Source of the DNA: Faecalicatena_A orotica
GTDB taxonomy: Bacteria > Bacillota > Clostridia > Lachnospirales > Lachnospiraceae
Strand: one strand, 5' to 3'
Length of the DNA: 64,000 nucleotides
NCBI RefSeq assembly: GCF_040545875.1
Contig: NZ_JBEPMR010000005.1
A program made the position numbers and the translations under genes. The notes beneath the pieces were generated by a model, which ran no database searches, was not told where the DNA came from, and saw only the letters and a program-made list of their open reading frames with translations. Each line of letters begins with the position of its first letter. Position 1 is the stretch's first letter. Positions 26,017 through 34,716 of the stretch are shown here, piece by piece.

Positions 26017-26322
26017 GATTTTACCTCCGCTATCTTTCCACTTTTCTTACATTCGATACTAAAGCGCGCTCTCTTTATCTGAATCCACCTTATCATTTTT
26101 TCTTTTTACCCTCAATCCCCTTTGCTTTTTTCTATGTTTTCGAGAATTAGAAAATAAATTCCGGGGCCGTGGCTAAAAAAATTTATACAAAAATAACATG
26201 TTTTTAAATTTTCTTTAAATGAATGCTAGTGTGTACTGTTTGCATTGCATATTGTTTTTCAATACAAGGGAGGATATAATACAAAGCAACAGGTTACTAT
26301 GCACGTAAATGGGGGCAGGTAT
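26017..26322. other. Divergent regulatory region between the PTS operon and the lacI-type gene
   Basis: About 300 AT-rich bases without a gene. On the minus strand a weak promoter TTGAGG (26115-26110), 17 bases, TAAGGT (26092-26087) could serve the PTS operon. The plus-strand promoter of the regulator is listed separately. No clean LacI-type palindrome or RAT antiterminator hairpin was found. An imperfect repeat TTTTC...GAAAA near 26137-26156 is the only operator-like candidate. Confidence 0.45.
26252..26280 (+). promoter_or_regulatory. Promoter of the LacI-family regulator
   Basis: TTGTTT (26252-26257), 17 bases, then TATAAT (26275-26280), followed 43 bases later by the ATG. Confidence 0.55.
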
Positions 26323-27363
26323 ATGCGTATAAAATCAAAGGAAATTGCAGAGGAGCTCGGTGTATCCCCGGCGACCGTCTCTCTTGCATTAAACAACCGT
26401 CCGGGAGTGAATGCAGAGACGAAAAAACGGATACTCGAATATATACGGGAAAAAGAAGAAACTTTCTTAAAAGAGACACGCCTGACGGAAAAGTCTCCGA
26501 AAGGCGCTGTTATGATGATAAATTATATCAAGAACGGCATTATCATGAACCGCAGTGATGAGAACCACCCTGTCCTGCTTGAAATCAAACGGACCGTCCA
26601 GAACAGCGGTTACCAGTTTTACCACAGGGTATTTCTGGAACAGGCACAGAGTCTGGATGAACTGCTCCTGGAATGCCGCAGGCTGGACGTGAAGGGGATC
26701 TATATTATGGCTGCGGAAATGCGCCACAGTGACATTTACCCGTTCCTAAAATTAAATATACCGATTGTCACCGGAGATAATCTGTTTTACGAAGAAGGCA
26801 TTGACAGCTTTCTCATAGATAACAGAGAAGGAATCGGCCGGGCGGTGGATTATCTGGTAGACAAAGGACACAGCCACATCATCTATCTTGCCGAGAATAT
26901 AGATATTTTTAATTTTATCGAAAGAAGAGAGGCATTTGTACTGGAAATGGCAAAGCGGGAATGCGGGGATGCGAGCAGCCGGATCTGGCATCTGGGAAGT
27001 GATGTAGACACAGTATATGAATCGATGTGCCATCATCTGGACGAGGGGCTAAAGCAGACAACCGCCTTTGTTCTGGAAAGCTCGGTCGTATCATTAGGCG
27101 TGAGTAAGGCTCTTTTAGAGCGTCATATTCGTATTCCAAGAGACATCTCACTGCTCGGCTTTGATGCCCTGCCCCCGGTCAGCCTCCTGGGCATGGAGCT
27201 GACACTTGTGAAAGGGACACATACGAAAAGGCATCTGGCTGCAGTGAAGCACCTGCTGAGACATATTGAAGATGAGAACGAAGAGATCATGAGAGTTTAT
27301 TATAAGACACGGCTTATTGAGGGCAGCAGTGTTCATAATAAAACAAAATATATTTATACTTAA
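26323..27363 (+). CDS. LacI-family transcriptional regulator of the beta-glucoside locus
   Basis: A 346-residue regulator with an N-terminal helix-turn-helix (IAEELGVSPATVSLALNNRPGVN, about residues 6-28, given here as two motifs VSPATVSLALN and RPGVN) and a periplasmic-binding-like effector domain (about 60-340). The ATG at 26323 follows GGGGGCAGG and places the HTH at the extreme N-terminus as in the family; an ATG at 26245 would add 26 residues. It is divergent from the PTS operon, which it most likely represses until a beta-glucoside is present. Confidence 0.9.
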   Translation: MRIKSKEIAEELGVSPATVSLALNNRPGVNAETKKRILEYIREKEETFLKETRLTEKSPKGAVMMINYIKNGIIMNRSDENHPVLLEIKRTVQNSGYQFYHRVFLEQAQSLDELLLECRRLDVKGIYIMAAEMRHSDIYPFLKLNIPIVTGDNLFYEEGIDSFLIDNREGIGRAVDYLVDKGHSHIIYLAENIDIFNFIERREAFVLEMAKRECGDASSRIWHLGSDVDTVYESMCHHLDEGLKQTTAFVLESSVVSLGVSKALLERHIRIPRDISLLGFDALPPVSLLGMELTLVKGTHTKRHLAAVKHLLRHIEDENEEIMRVYYKTRLIEGSSVHNKTKYIYT

Positions 27364-27392
27364 GGCCGGACCGTTTTCGTGTTCCGGCCTTA
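27361..27392. terminator. Bidirectional terminator between the convergent regulator and GGDEF genes
   Basis: TAAGGCCGGA (27361-27370) and TCCGGCCTTA (27383-27392), a perfect 10-base stem with a 12-base loop. The first bases overlap the stop codon of the LacI-family gene. Confidence 0.8.
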
Positions 27393-27409
27393 AACAGTTT
27401 TCATGTATA

Positions 27410-29116
27410 TCAGTATGGATCCGGCGCCCCGGATTCCTGCGCGGATTCGAGACCGGCCTCGGCCTCTTCCTTCTGCATCCTTTTCATCATCATTTTATTC
27501 TGGTACATGGCTTCATCCGCCCGTTTGAATACATTATCAACGGACAGGTCAATGTATTCATCATATACGGCAATGCCGCGTGCAATAGACAGTTTGCCGT
27601 CGTGTCTTGCATATTCATTAAACTCATCCAGTGCCATCTGGAACCGGTCAAGAAGTTCTTCATAGTGGTCGTAATCACCGTTCTCCAGAATAACCACAAA
27701 TTCATCCCCGCCGGTGCGGTAGACAGGACTGCGCTTAAAGACCTTGCAAATGACCTTACATGCCTCGATGATAACCATATCTCCAAAGTCATGGCCATAG
27801 GTATCATTAACCGTCTTCAGGTTATTGATATCGAGGACAACCATTGCAAACTCTGGCTTTCCTGTCCGGGATTTCTCTTCCAGAAGGGCCACTGCTTCCT
27901 GATAAGCCGTTTTATTCTTAACCCCGGTAAGGCCGTCGCGATAGGCCAGACCGTTAATGTAATCAATGTATTTCCTAAGATGGTTGACTGTCTGCTGGAA
28001 GCTGTCTGCCAGTGTGCCGACTTCGTCTTTTGTCTGGTAAGACAGGGAAACGGAGAGGTCTCCTCCCGCAATCTTCTGTGCCGCCGTATTAAGTTCACGG
28101 AGCGGCTTGATCAGGCGGCGTGTCATATAAATTGTCAGCAGGACCGCCAATAGTGCAATTACCACCGATGCAATACTCATCTGCAAAATCAAAGTATTTT
28201 TAGTTGCATTGATCTCAGAGGCAGGGGCAGTAATTGCAAGTCTCATTCCATTAATCAGAGTAGCAAAGGTCATCTCCTTCTTTTCAGATCTCCATGAATA
28301 AGGAAACAAGTGATTAATTCCGCCGCCGTTTTTCAGTTCCTCTGCCACCGGCTGAAGAGTGGTTTCCAGACCGGACATGGCCGTTCCTTTTTCCAGTTCT
28401 TTATGATACATGATGTTTGCATCCTCATCAGTCAGAAATGCATATCCTGACTGGTAGACCTTGGTCGATGCGATAATTTCTTTAATAACGTTGAAATCAA
28501 TATCCATACCCACGACACCGATTGTTGTATTATCTGCATAGAGCGGGACAACATAGGAGATCATCTCAACATTGATATTCTTATTTTCATAGGGCTCCAG
28601 CCAGGTTGCTTTCCCGCTCTTTACCGGGATGTAATACCAGCCTACATGTTCCACATCATCCGGGCTGTAGCGGGAAAAATCTGTAGGTGTCAGCTGCTGA
28701 AAGGTATTATCCAGAGCAGTCCTGCTCCAGAAAAGTCCCGATGTAGGCTCCGTAAATTCTGGGTTGTACCGGACATAAACGGCAAGGGCTCCCTCAGTAT
28801 TATTGGCTGCATTTACGGCGACAGACCGGATATTTTTAGTATACTCACTGACATAAGCAGGATCTGTCTTGAGCCGTTCCACATCCGTCAGTTCTTCGCT
28901 GGCATAGACGGCAAGCGTATTAACGGATTGTTCAATCAGCGAAAGCAGGCCATTGATGTCCTCTGCATTATTCTCACACTGGAGATTCATAATACGTGCA
29001 GAATCTTCATCTGCTACTTTCTTGGAACTGAGAATCCCCGCACCTCCGATGACAAATGATGAACTCAGGACACAGCCTAATATTAAAATAATAAATTTTG
29101 TCTGAATTGACTTCAT
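27410..29116 (-). CDS. Diguanylate cyclase with Cache sensor, HAMP and GGDEF domains
   Basis: A 568-residue membrane protein that probably makes cyclic di-GMP in response to an outside ligand. An N-terminal helix (about 7-27) is followed by a dCache-like sensor (about 35-310), a second helix (about 320-345), a HAMP linker (RRLIKPLRELNTAAQKI) and a GGDEF domain with an intact GGDEF motif in TGGDEFVVIL. An RxxD inhibitory site is not apparent. The ATG at 29116 follows GGAGGGGG. Its promoter carries two exact 11-base direct repeats, next to the end of a SARP-type regulator gene. Confidence 0.93.
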   Translation of the reverse strand: MKSIQTKFIILILGCVLSSSFVIGGAGILSSKKVADEDSARIMNLQCENNAEDINGLLSLIEQSVNTLAVYASEELTDVERLKTDPAYVSEYTKNIRSVAVNAANNTEGALAVYVRYNPEFTEPTSGLFWSRTALDNTFQQLTPTDFSRYSPDDVEHVGWYYIPVKSGKATWLEPYENKNINVEMISYVVPLYADNTTIGVVGMDIDFNVIKEIIASTKVYQSGYAFLTDEDANIMYHKELEKGTAMSGLETTLQPVAEELKNGGGINHLFPYSWRSEKKEMTFATLINGMRLAITAPASEINATKNTLILQMSIASVVIALLAVLLTIYMTRRLIKPLRELNTAAQKIAGGDLSVSLSYQTKDEVGTLADSFQQTVNHLRKYIDYINGLAYRDGLTGVKNKTAYQEAVALLEEKSRTGKPEFAMVVLDINNLKTVNDTYGHDFGDMVIIEACKVICKVFKRSPVYRTGGDEFVVILENGDYDHYEELLDRFQMALDEFNEYARHDGKLSIARGIAVYDEYIDLSVDNVFKRADEAMYQNKMMMKRMQKEEAEAGLESAQESGAPDPY

Positions 29117-29149
29117 AAATTCGATTCCCCCTCCGCGAATTTTGGGACC

Positions 29150-29155
29150 ATTATA
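29150..29155 (-). promoter_or_regulatory. Extended -10 box of the GGDEF gene
   Basis: On the minus strand, TGCTATAAT (TG-N-TATAAT) about 33 bases before the start. No good -35 box is present; the direct repeats occupy that position, as expected for an activated promoter. Confidence 0.65.
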
Positions 29156-29164
29156 GCAGAGAGA

Positions 29165-29186
29165 GCGCAAAAGAAGCGCAAAAGAA
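29165..29186. repeat. Two tandem 11-bp direct repeats at the GGDEF promoter, likely SARP site
   Basis: GCGCAAAAGAA at 29165-29175 and again at 29176-29186, identical. They begin 9 bases upstream of the -10 box, covering the -35 position. SARP-type regulators bind direct repeats spaced 11 bases apart, and a REC-SARP protein is encoded immediately upstream. Confidence 0.6.
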
Positions 29187-29205
29187 GGGAAAGCAGGCAG
29201 AAGAC

Positions 29206-29997
29206 CTACTCCCGCTGTTCCAAAGTGGCCAGTGTCATTTCCGCCCAGCTGTACTGCGACATATATTCCCCATTGTAAGAATTGACCGCATAAGTCTCCC
29301 GGCGCAGGAAATCATACAGGTCACAGTCAAGCTGCTGACAGTCAATGGAAAAGCTGTTTCGTTTTTTGATCAGAATTTCTTCCGCTCCGGCATCCGACAG
29401 CGTGTGGTTTAAATCGGCTATCAATGTCCGCAGATGGCTCCTGACAGATCGGCTGTCCGGCTTTTGTTCCCATAACACCGCACAAAGTTCACTTGTGTTC
29501 ACGGCAGAGCCGCGGCGGTCGATCAGGAATGCAAGGAGCTCTTTCGTTTTTGAATGTTTAAAATGGAGCGGCTTACCGTCTGCAAATATTTCAAAATTGC
29601 CGAAAGTCTGTACATGGATGCGTCCATAATCCTGCAGTGGGGGGCTTTTTAACTCTTCCAGCTCCGCGCGGACCTTTTTGACGGATACCGGTTTCAGCAA
29701 ATACCCCCTTGCATGGAGCCGGTAAGCCTCCAGTGCGTACTGGGGATATCCGGTCACAAATACGATATTAGTTTTGTTGGAAACCTCACGGATATGTTTC
29801 GCCAGCTCAAGGCCGTTCATTCCGAACATCTCAATGTCCAGGAAAGCCACATCCGGCCGAAGGCCGCCTTCCAGAGCTGCCAGGACTTTTCGTGCACTGC
29901 CGAAGCTGTGTATGTCACTGGACGGCTCAGCCTCGGCCAGAACCCGGGTCAGGACACTCAGGACGATTGGTTCATCATCTACAGCAATAAATATCAT
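29206..29997 (-). CDS. Response regulator with receiver and SARP-type DNA-binding domain
   Basis: A 263-residue regulator: receiver domain with D7/D8 (VDDEP), phospho-acceptor in AFLDIEMFGMNG and K in LLKPVS, then an OmpR-like winged helix of SARP type (about 130-220: FGNFEIFADGKPLHF, LLAFLIDRRGSAVNTSEL). It has only a short C-terminal BTAD-like segment. It overlaps the kinase stop by 4 bases (ATGA), with GAAGGAGG inside the kinase gene. Partner kinase is the LytS-like protein upstream. A likely target is the cyclase promoter just downstream. Confidence 0.88.
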   Translation of the reverse strand: MIFIAVDDEPIVLSVLTRVLAEAEPSSDIHSFGSARKVLAALEGGLRPDVAFLDIEMFGMNGLELAKHIREVSNKTNIVFVTGYPQYALEAYRLHARGYLLKPVSVKKVRAELEELKSPPLQDYGRIHVQTFGNFEIFADGKPLHFKHSKTKELLAFLIDRRGSAVNTSELCAVLWEQKPDSRSVRSHLRTLIADLNHTLSDAGAEEILIKKRNSFSIDCQQLDCDLYDFLRRETYAVNSYNGEYMSQYSWAEMTLATLEQRE

Positions 29998-31286
29998 AGA
30001 TTTTCCTCCTTCGGGATTGTTATGACTGCCGTTGTTCCCTGCCCCACTGCGCTCTGAATCGTGAGTTCACCGCCGCACTGCGACTGCAGCCTTTTCCTGA
30101 CATTGGACGTACCGATGTGACGTGCGTTGTCTTTTACAGGTTTGGCCGTATTATAACCAGCCCCATTGTCTGTTACAATAATTCTATAGGCGGATGGTGT
30201 TTCTTCGGTAGCAATTATAACCGTCCCCCCGTCCTCACACTTCGTGATGCCATGCCGGACGGCATTTTCTACGATAGGCTGCAGCGTAAGGGGCGGAACC
30301 ATAAACTGAAGGGCAGGTGTATCGTAGACTACCTTAACCCGTTCGCCGAAACGCATCTGCTCCAGTTCCAGATAATGCTGCGTATGCAAAAGCTCCTGTT
30401 CGAAAGGAATCAGATCCGGATTGGTTAAAGAGTCCATATTCCCCCGCAGGAAGTCCGAGAAGTGGTCTACCGCCAGCTCTGCCTGCCCGGGATCTGTCTG
30501 GCACAGGCCTTTCACAACAGAGAGGGAATTATATAAAAAATGAGGCTGGATCTGCGAGAGCATAATCGCGGTGCGTTTTTTTTCTAGTTCAAGCTCCTCC
30601 TGCTCAAGTTTATGTGACTGCTCCACCTGTATGCTGATATAAATACATAGTGCAGAAAGTGTCGTGGCCAAATACAGGACGGCAACCCCGTAAATAAACA
30701 TCTGGATCACAAGGGCAATAACCGGCATGGTGATGTATGCCCCCAGAGCGCCCAGTTCCCGGCCCGTCATCCATTTCCTGTAGCGGATCAGGAGGGTACT
30801 GTTCAGCAGCATGCAGATGACTCCAAACATCTGGGATACCCAGAACCATTCCTGCCGGTGGTAAATATTCCCATTGTCTATGAAGTAATACATATGTGTA
30901 AACTGGGAAACAATGACAAGACAAATGGCCAGAGACGTAAAACACCACATAATCCGCAGTGGGGTCCTCGTAATCTTTGCCCCTCTGGAAGCAATAAAAC
31001 CGGTCAGATAATCCGTAAACACGGCCAGAAGCACATACCCAAAAACATATACGCAAAAATTCGCAGTCCGCACGGCCCAGAAACAGAAGGTACCGGATCT
31101 GCCTTTAAAAAGCCATGCAGCGGCATCGCAGAATAATACTATGGTATTTACAGCAAGAACCCGTATATACAGCCGGCCCAGCTTCTCCTTTGTATGGTTG
31201 GACATACAGAGGCAGAGTATAAAAATAAGGGAAAGCAGGCCGCCAAAAAACTCCAAAGCAACATTGATATACCCGATTGTACTCAT
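29994..31286 (-). CDS. LytS/YesM-type sensor histidine kinase (His_kinase family)
   Basis: A 430-residue kinase with six to seven N-terminal membrane helices (about 8-225), then a short coiled segment and a His_kinase domain whose phospho-acceptor lies in SQIQPHFLYNSL. Downstream ATP-binding boxes are PIVENAVRHGI and VTDNGAGYN. The many-helix sensor with no outside domain suggests a small membrane-soluble or peptide signal, as in AgrC-like kinases, but the ligand is unknown. AAGGAGAATC precedes the ATG. Confidence 0.9.
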   Translation of the reverse strand: MSTIGYINVALEFFGGLLSLIFILCLCMSNHTKEKLGRLYIRVLAVNTIVLFCDAAAWLFKGRSGTFCFWAVRTANFCVYVFGYVLLAVFTDYLTGFIASRGAKITRTPLRIMWCFTSLAICLVIVSQFTHMYYFIDNGNIYHRQEWFWVSQMFGVICMLLNSTLLIRYRKWMTGRELGALGAYITMPVIALVIQMFIYGVAVLYLATTLSALCIYISIQVEQSHKLEQEELELEKKRTAIMLSQIQPHFLYNSLSVVKGLCQTDPGQAELAVDHFSDFLRGNMDSLTNPDLIPFEQELLHTQHYLELEQMRFGERVKVVYDTPALQFMVPPLTLQPIVENAVRHGITKCEDGGTVIIATEETPSAYRIIVTDNGAGYNTAKPVKDNARHIGTSNVRKRLQSQCGGELTIQSAVGQGTTAVITIPKEENL

Positions 31287-31414
31287 AAAAGATTCTCCTT
31301 GCTGTTTCTTTTGTATAACATTGTATCAAATAATGTATAAAATGTATAGAACTGATCCTGTCAGCAGGCTTTCACCAAAATACTTAACGAGGTATTTCAC
31401 GAGTTTAGTATTTA

Positions 31415-31423
31415 TGGTATAAT
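31415..31423 (+). promoter_or_regulatory. Extended -10 promoter of pepT
   Basis: TGGTATAAT (TG-N-TATAAT), 40 bases before the pepT ATG. The -35 region (TTTCAC) is poor, as is usual for extended -10 promoters. Confidence 0.6.
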
Positions 31424-31462
31424 ATTCAGCAGGAAATGTCATAAAAAAAGGAGAATGTCATT

Positions 31463-32680
31463 ATGAGAGCTTATGAAAGACTTTTGAAGTACGTCACTGT
31501 GCGTACACCAAGTGATGAGAGCAGCGAGACTGTTCCATCTTCTGCCTGCCAGTTTGACCTGGCACATGTGCTTGTACAGGAGTTAAAGGACCTTGGGGTG
31601 TCTGACGCAAGAGTGGATGAGCAGTGTTATGTATACGGCCACATCCCTGCAACTCCCGGATATGAGGACAAGACAAAGCTGGGCTTTATCGCCCACATGG
31701 ACACAGTTTCCGATTTCTGTGACCATGATATCATCCCGGTCGTTACAGAAAATTATGATGGAAAAGACTTTGTTCTGGGGACAAGCGGACGTACCATCAG
31801 CACAGAAACATTTAAACATCTGCCTGACTTAAAGGGACGCACCCTGATCACAAGTGACGGGACGACCATTCTGGGAGCCGATGACAAAGCCGGCATTGCA
31901 GAGATTATGACCATGATCGAGCGTCTGAATGCGGAGAACATCCCGCACGGGCCGTTGTCCATTGCGTTCACACCTGATGAAGAGATCGGTACCGGGGCAG
32001 CACATTTTAACGTCGAGGAATTCGGTGCAGAATTCGGTTATACTCTGGACGGAGATACCGAGGGAGAGATCCAGTTTGAGAATTTTAATGCATGCAAGGC
32101 GGTTTTCGAAATTGAAGGTGTCAACGTGCATCCCGGTTCCAGCAAGGATACGATGGTCAATGCCAGCCTGGTAGCTATGGAGATCAACTCCATGCTTCCG
32201 TCAGGGGACACTCCGCGCGGCACGGAAGATTACGAGGGATTCTATCATCTGGTCAGCATGTCCGGTGAAGTTGGACATGCCGAATTGAATTACATTGTCC
32301 GCGACCATGACCCAGCGGTATTCGAAGTACGTCAGGAGACACTCCGCCACATCGAGAAACTCATCAATGAGAAGTGGGGCGCAGGAACGGCAAAACTGAC
32401 GATTACACAGCAGTACCGCAATATGTCAGAAGTTATCGATGGCTGCAGGCACCTCATCGAGAATGCAAAAAAAGCATGTGAGAATGCCGGAGTCACACCG
32501 CTCGTACTTCCAATCCGCGGAGGCACAGACGGGGCACAGTTAAGCTTTAAGGGCCTGCCGTGCCCGAATCTGGGAACAGGCGGACATGGTTATCATGGGC
32601 CTTATGAGCATATCACTGCCGAGGGAATGGATCTGGCAGCGGATATCACTGTAGAACTTGTAAAGATTTACGCACAATAG
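31463..32680 (+). CDS. pepT: Peptidase T (tripeptide aminopeptidase)
   Basis: Cytoplasmic M20B metallopeptidase releasing the N-terminal residue of tripeptides. The 405 residues have two-zinc-site motifs: H and D in FIAHMDTVSD, D in LGADDKAGIAE, the general-base Glu pair in TPDEEIGTGA, D in TLDGDTEGE and the late H in GGHGYHGPYEH. AAGGAG precedes the ATG. It stands alone on the plus strand. It could process peptides from the opp importer encoded 8 kb away, though both are common housekeeping functions. Confidence 0.96.
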   Translation: MRAYERLLKYVTVRTPSDESSETVPSSACQFDLAHVLVQELKDLGVSDARVDEQCYVYGHIPATPGYEDKTKLGFIAHMDTVSDFCDHDIIPVVTENYDGKDFVLGTSGRTISTETFKHLPDLKGRTLITSDGTTILGADDKAGIAEIMTMIERLNAENIPHGPLSIAFTPDEEIGTGAAHFNVEEFGAEFGYTLDGDTEGEIQFENFNACKAVFEIEGVNVHPGSSKDTMVNASLVAMEINSMLPSGDTPRGTEDYEGFYHLVSMSGEVGHAELNYIVRDHDPAVFEVRQETLRHIEKLINEKWGAGTAKLTITQQYRNMSEVIDGCRHLIENAKKACENAGVTPLVLPIRGGTDGAQLSFKGLPCPNLGTGGHGYHGPYEHITAEGMDLAADITVELVKIYAQ

Positions 32681-32706
32681 CTGGTATTTTTTATAATCAA
32701 TGAATG

Positions 32707-32773
32707 AAAGACAGAGAAAACCTTATTCTATAGGAGCCCAGACGCCCGCGGGAATAAAGCATTCTCTGTCTTT
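32707..32773. terminator. Large nested hairpin between convergent pepT and the HAD gene
   Basis: Twelve-base arms AAAGACAGAGAA (32707-32718) and TTCTCTGTCTTT (32762-32773), with an inner stem CTTATTC/GAATAAG. It fills the gap between the two convergent genes and ends in TTTT in the plus direction. Confidence 0.7.
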
Positions 32774-32775
32774 TC

Positions 32776-33414
32776 TTATATTCCGGCGATTTTTAACAGC
32801 TCCCGGAATGACTGTATTTTATAGTCTGCCCGTTCATCTCCTGAAGCGGTTCCGATTCCGGCTGTTTTCATTCCGGCCGCTCTGGCTGCCTCAATCCCTG
32901 CATATGCATCCTCCACGACCATGCAGTCTGCCGGTTCGACCCCCAGATATTCAGCCGCCTTCAGGAACACCTCCGGATCCGGTTTGGAACGGGTAATATG
33001 GTTCCCATCTGCTATTGCATCGAATATATCCATCAATCCTGTCTGTTCAAGAATAAAAATGGCATTCTTGCTGGATGAGCCCACTGCCAGTTTAAACCCT
33101 GCCTCACGCAGACTCAGCAGCGTTTCCCTGACCTCCGGTGAAACATGCTCGGGTGTCATTCCAGAGAGATATTTTCTGTAGATTTGGTTCTTCTCTTCTA
33201 GCAGGTCCCTTTTCTCAGAATCTGACAGCAATGCTTTGTCATACTTTTCCAGAATAATCTCCAGACTCTCCGCCCTGCTTATTCCCCGAAGACGGTCATT
33301 CACCGACTCGTCAAAGGAAATCCCCATACGGTCTGCAATCGTTTTCCATGCCTGATAGTGGAACCGGTCCGTAAATACCAGCACACCGTCTAAATCAAAT
33401 ATAAATGCTTTCAT
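32776..33414 (-). CDS. pgmB: Beta-phosphoglucomutase-like HAD hydrolase
   Basis: A 212-residue HAD phosphatase/mutase. Catalytic D8 and D10 in FDLDGVL, cap-domain LRGISRAES resembling the beta-PGM substrate loop, VGSSSKN (motif II), K in RSKPDPEVF and VVEDAYAGI (motif IV). Beta-PGM converts beta-glucose 1-phosphate to glucose 6-phosphate; here no phosphorylase is seen in the operon, so sugar-phosphate phosphatase activity is possible. The ATG begins right after the stop of the ceramidase-like gene, with GGAGAT upstream. Confidence 0.85.
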   Translation of the reverse strand: MKAFIFDLDGVLVFTDRFHYQAWKTIADRMGISFDESVNDRLRGISRAESLEIILEKYDKALLSDSEKRDLLEEKNQIYRKYLSGMTPEHVSPEVRETLLSLREAGFKLAVGSSSKNAIFILEQTGLMDIFDAIADGNHITRSKPDPEVFLKAAEYLGVEPADCMVVEDAYAGIEAARAAGMKTAGIGTASGDERADYKIQSFRELLKIAGI

Positions 33415-34701
33415 CTATTTTTTATCTCCTGTATGATTTAAAAATGAATTTTCTGCCTGCATCTGTTCCAGCAGAAGGGTTGCTTTTTCGGCCAGGATTT
33501 CGGCTGCTCCTGCATAGAACGGCGAATTCATTGCTTCATATGTACAGCGCTCATACGATTTTTTATCTGCCATATATTTTGCAGAACCATTGACCATAGT
33601 GGCAATGATTGTATAAGGGAAGGGCGACCGTTCCTTAATCCCAATGGCTGTAATACAGTTCAGTTCGGGCTTTACTCCTATAACTGCGAGATTCCCGAGG
33701 CATAAGGCCTCCACACAAACTTCCCGCTCCTGGTCCGGTACATAGACGTAATCTCTGGCCGGATAAAGGTGTTTCACATTGGCTTCCATTTTCTTGCCGC
33801 GAACTCTGAACGAAATCTTTCCCAGTGAAATTTTACCGTTTCCGCGCACACACTGCGTATGCTGTGATATTTCAATCACAGTGCGTCCCAGCTTCCTCCC
33901 CAGCTTCTCGCAGACAGAAATTGCTTGTTCCCCCGCATCCGTTATAACCTTGTTTCCATTTTTATATGTTTCAGCAACTGCCTTTTCAACCGGTGCCTGA
34001 TCCCCTGCCGCCCCGACAAGGAACAGGGCATATGCACCGTCTTCCTCATAATATTTTTCAATAGTATTGCCGGCGATTCCTGTAATGTCCGGTGAAACGA
34101 CTTTCATTCCTGAACTCAAACGCATTCCGTCCAGGACAGAAGACTGCACGGCATAGTGGTAGAGTATGGCAATTGTCCTGCCATGCCGGCCGAGGAAACG
34201 AAGAACAGTAACCTCATGGTCAGTCAGCCCATCCCCTTTCCCGATCCACCATCCGTCCGGAAGTTCGACATCTCTTCCGGTATTGATATCACAGTACCCC
34301 GTTCCGATTTGCAAACCTGCGTCCTCCAGACTGTCCGCTGCCATCCGGACTGCCTCTGATACGGCTGTTTTCACAGCTTCCAGATATCCGTATTCCACGG
34401 ACACTCTATCTTCCTTTTTTCCATCACGGACTATCCCAAGATGTGGCGCGGAAAAGGTATGCGTCGTGCATATCCATATCTGTTCTTCCCCCAGCCCGGT
34501 ATATCCGGCAATCTCCCGTTTCATCTCATTGGCTTCTGTATCCGGCAGCGATGTCAATTCCAGTGAGACGATCAGTACGCAGTTCACACTTTCGATGAAA
34601 AGTGCCCGGGCATGAAGCGGGAGATGAATGCTTCCAAATTCCTCCGGCTCCATGAATTCCTCTTTTAAAATTATTCTCGCTTTCCCCGCACCAACTCGCA
34701 T
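33415..34701 (-). CDS. Neutral ceramidase-like N-terminal domain protein
   Basis: A 428-residue protein resembling the catalytic domain of neutral/alkaline ceramidases, found in Firmicutes as stand-alone proteins of unknown substrate. Matching features are VGAGKARI at the start (compare the ceramidase VGxGxxDIT), the metal-site segment CTTHTFSAPH and a late NCITAIG. There is no signal peptide or membrane helix, unlike secreted ceramidases. GAAAGGAGAG precedes the ATG at 34701. It lies between the MATE and HAD genes in a GH3-led operon, so the substrate may be a sugar-linked amide or ester. Family call is moderate. Confidence 0.6.
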   Translation of the reverse strand: MRVGAGKARIILKEEFMEPEEFGSIHLPLHARALFIESVNCVLIVSLELTSLPDTEANEMKREIAGYTGLGEEQIWICTTHTFSAPHLGIVRDGKKEDRVSVEYGYLEAVKTAVSEAVRMAADSLEDAGLQIGTGYCDINTGRDVELPDGWWIGKGDGLTDHEVTVLRFLGRHGRTIAILYHYAVQSSVLDGMRLSSGMKVVSPDITGIAGNTIEKYYEEDGAYALFLVGAAGDQAPVEKAVAETYKNGNKVITDAGEQAISVCEKLGRKLGRTVIEISQHTQCVRGNGKISLGKISFRVRGKKMEANVKHLYPARDYVYVPDQEREVCVEALCLGNLAVIGVKPELNCITAIGIKERSPFPYTIIATMVNGSAKYMADKKSYERCTYEAMNSPFYAGAAEILAEKATLLLEQMQAENSFLNHTGDKK

Positions 34702-34716
34702 ATACTGCTCTCCTTT

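Noticed and set aside
27317..28153. Plus-strand open frame of 278 codons opposite the GGDEF gene
   Set aside because: The minus-strand protein has an intact GGDEF domain, and the plus-strand frame starts within the end of the LacI-family gene without a ribosome binding site.
29994..31286. LytS-like kinase considered as an AgrC quorum sensor
   Set aside because: No AgrB or AgrD gene is present nearby, and the response regulator carries a SARP and not a LytTR domain.
31312..31347. Four TGTAT repeats upstream of the LytS-like kinase gene, considered as a second SARP site
   Set aside because: Spacing is uneven (10, 12 and 9 bases), and the sequence is AT-rich enough to arise by chance.
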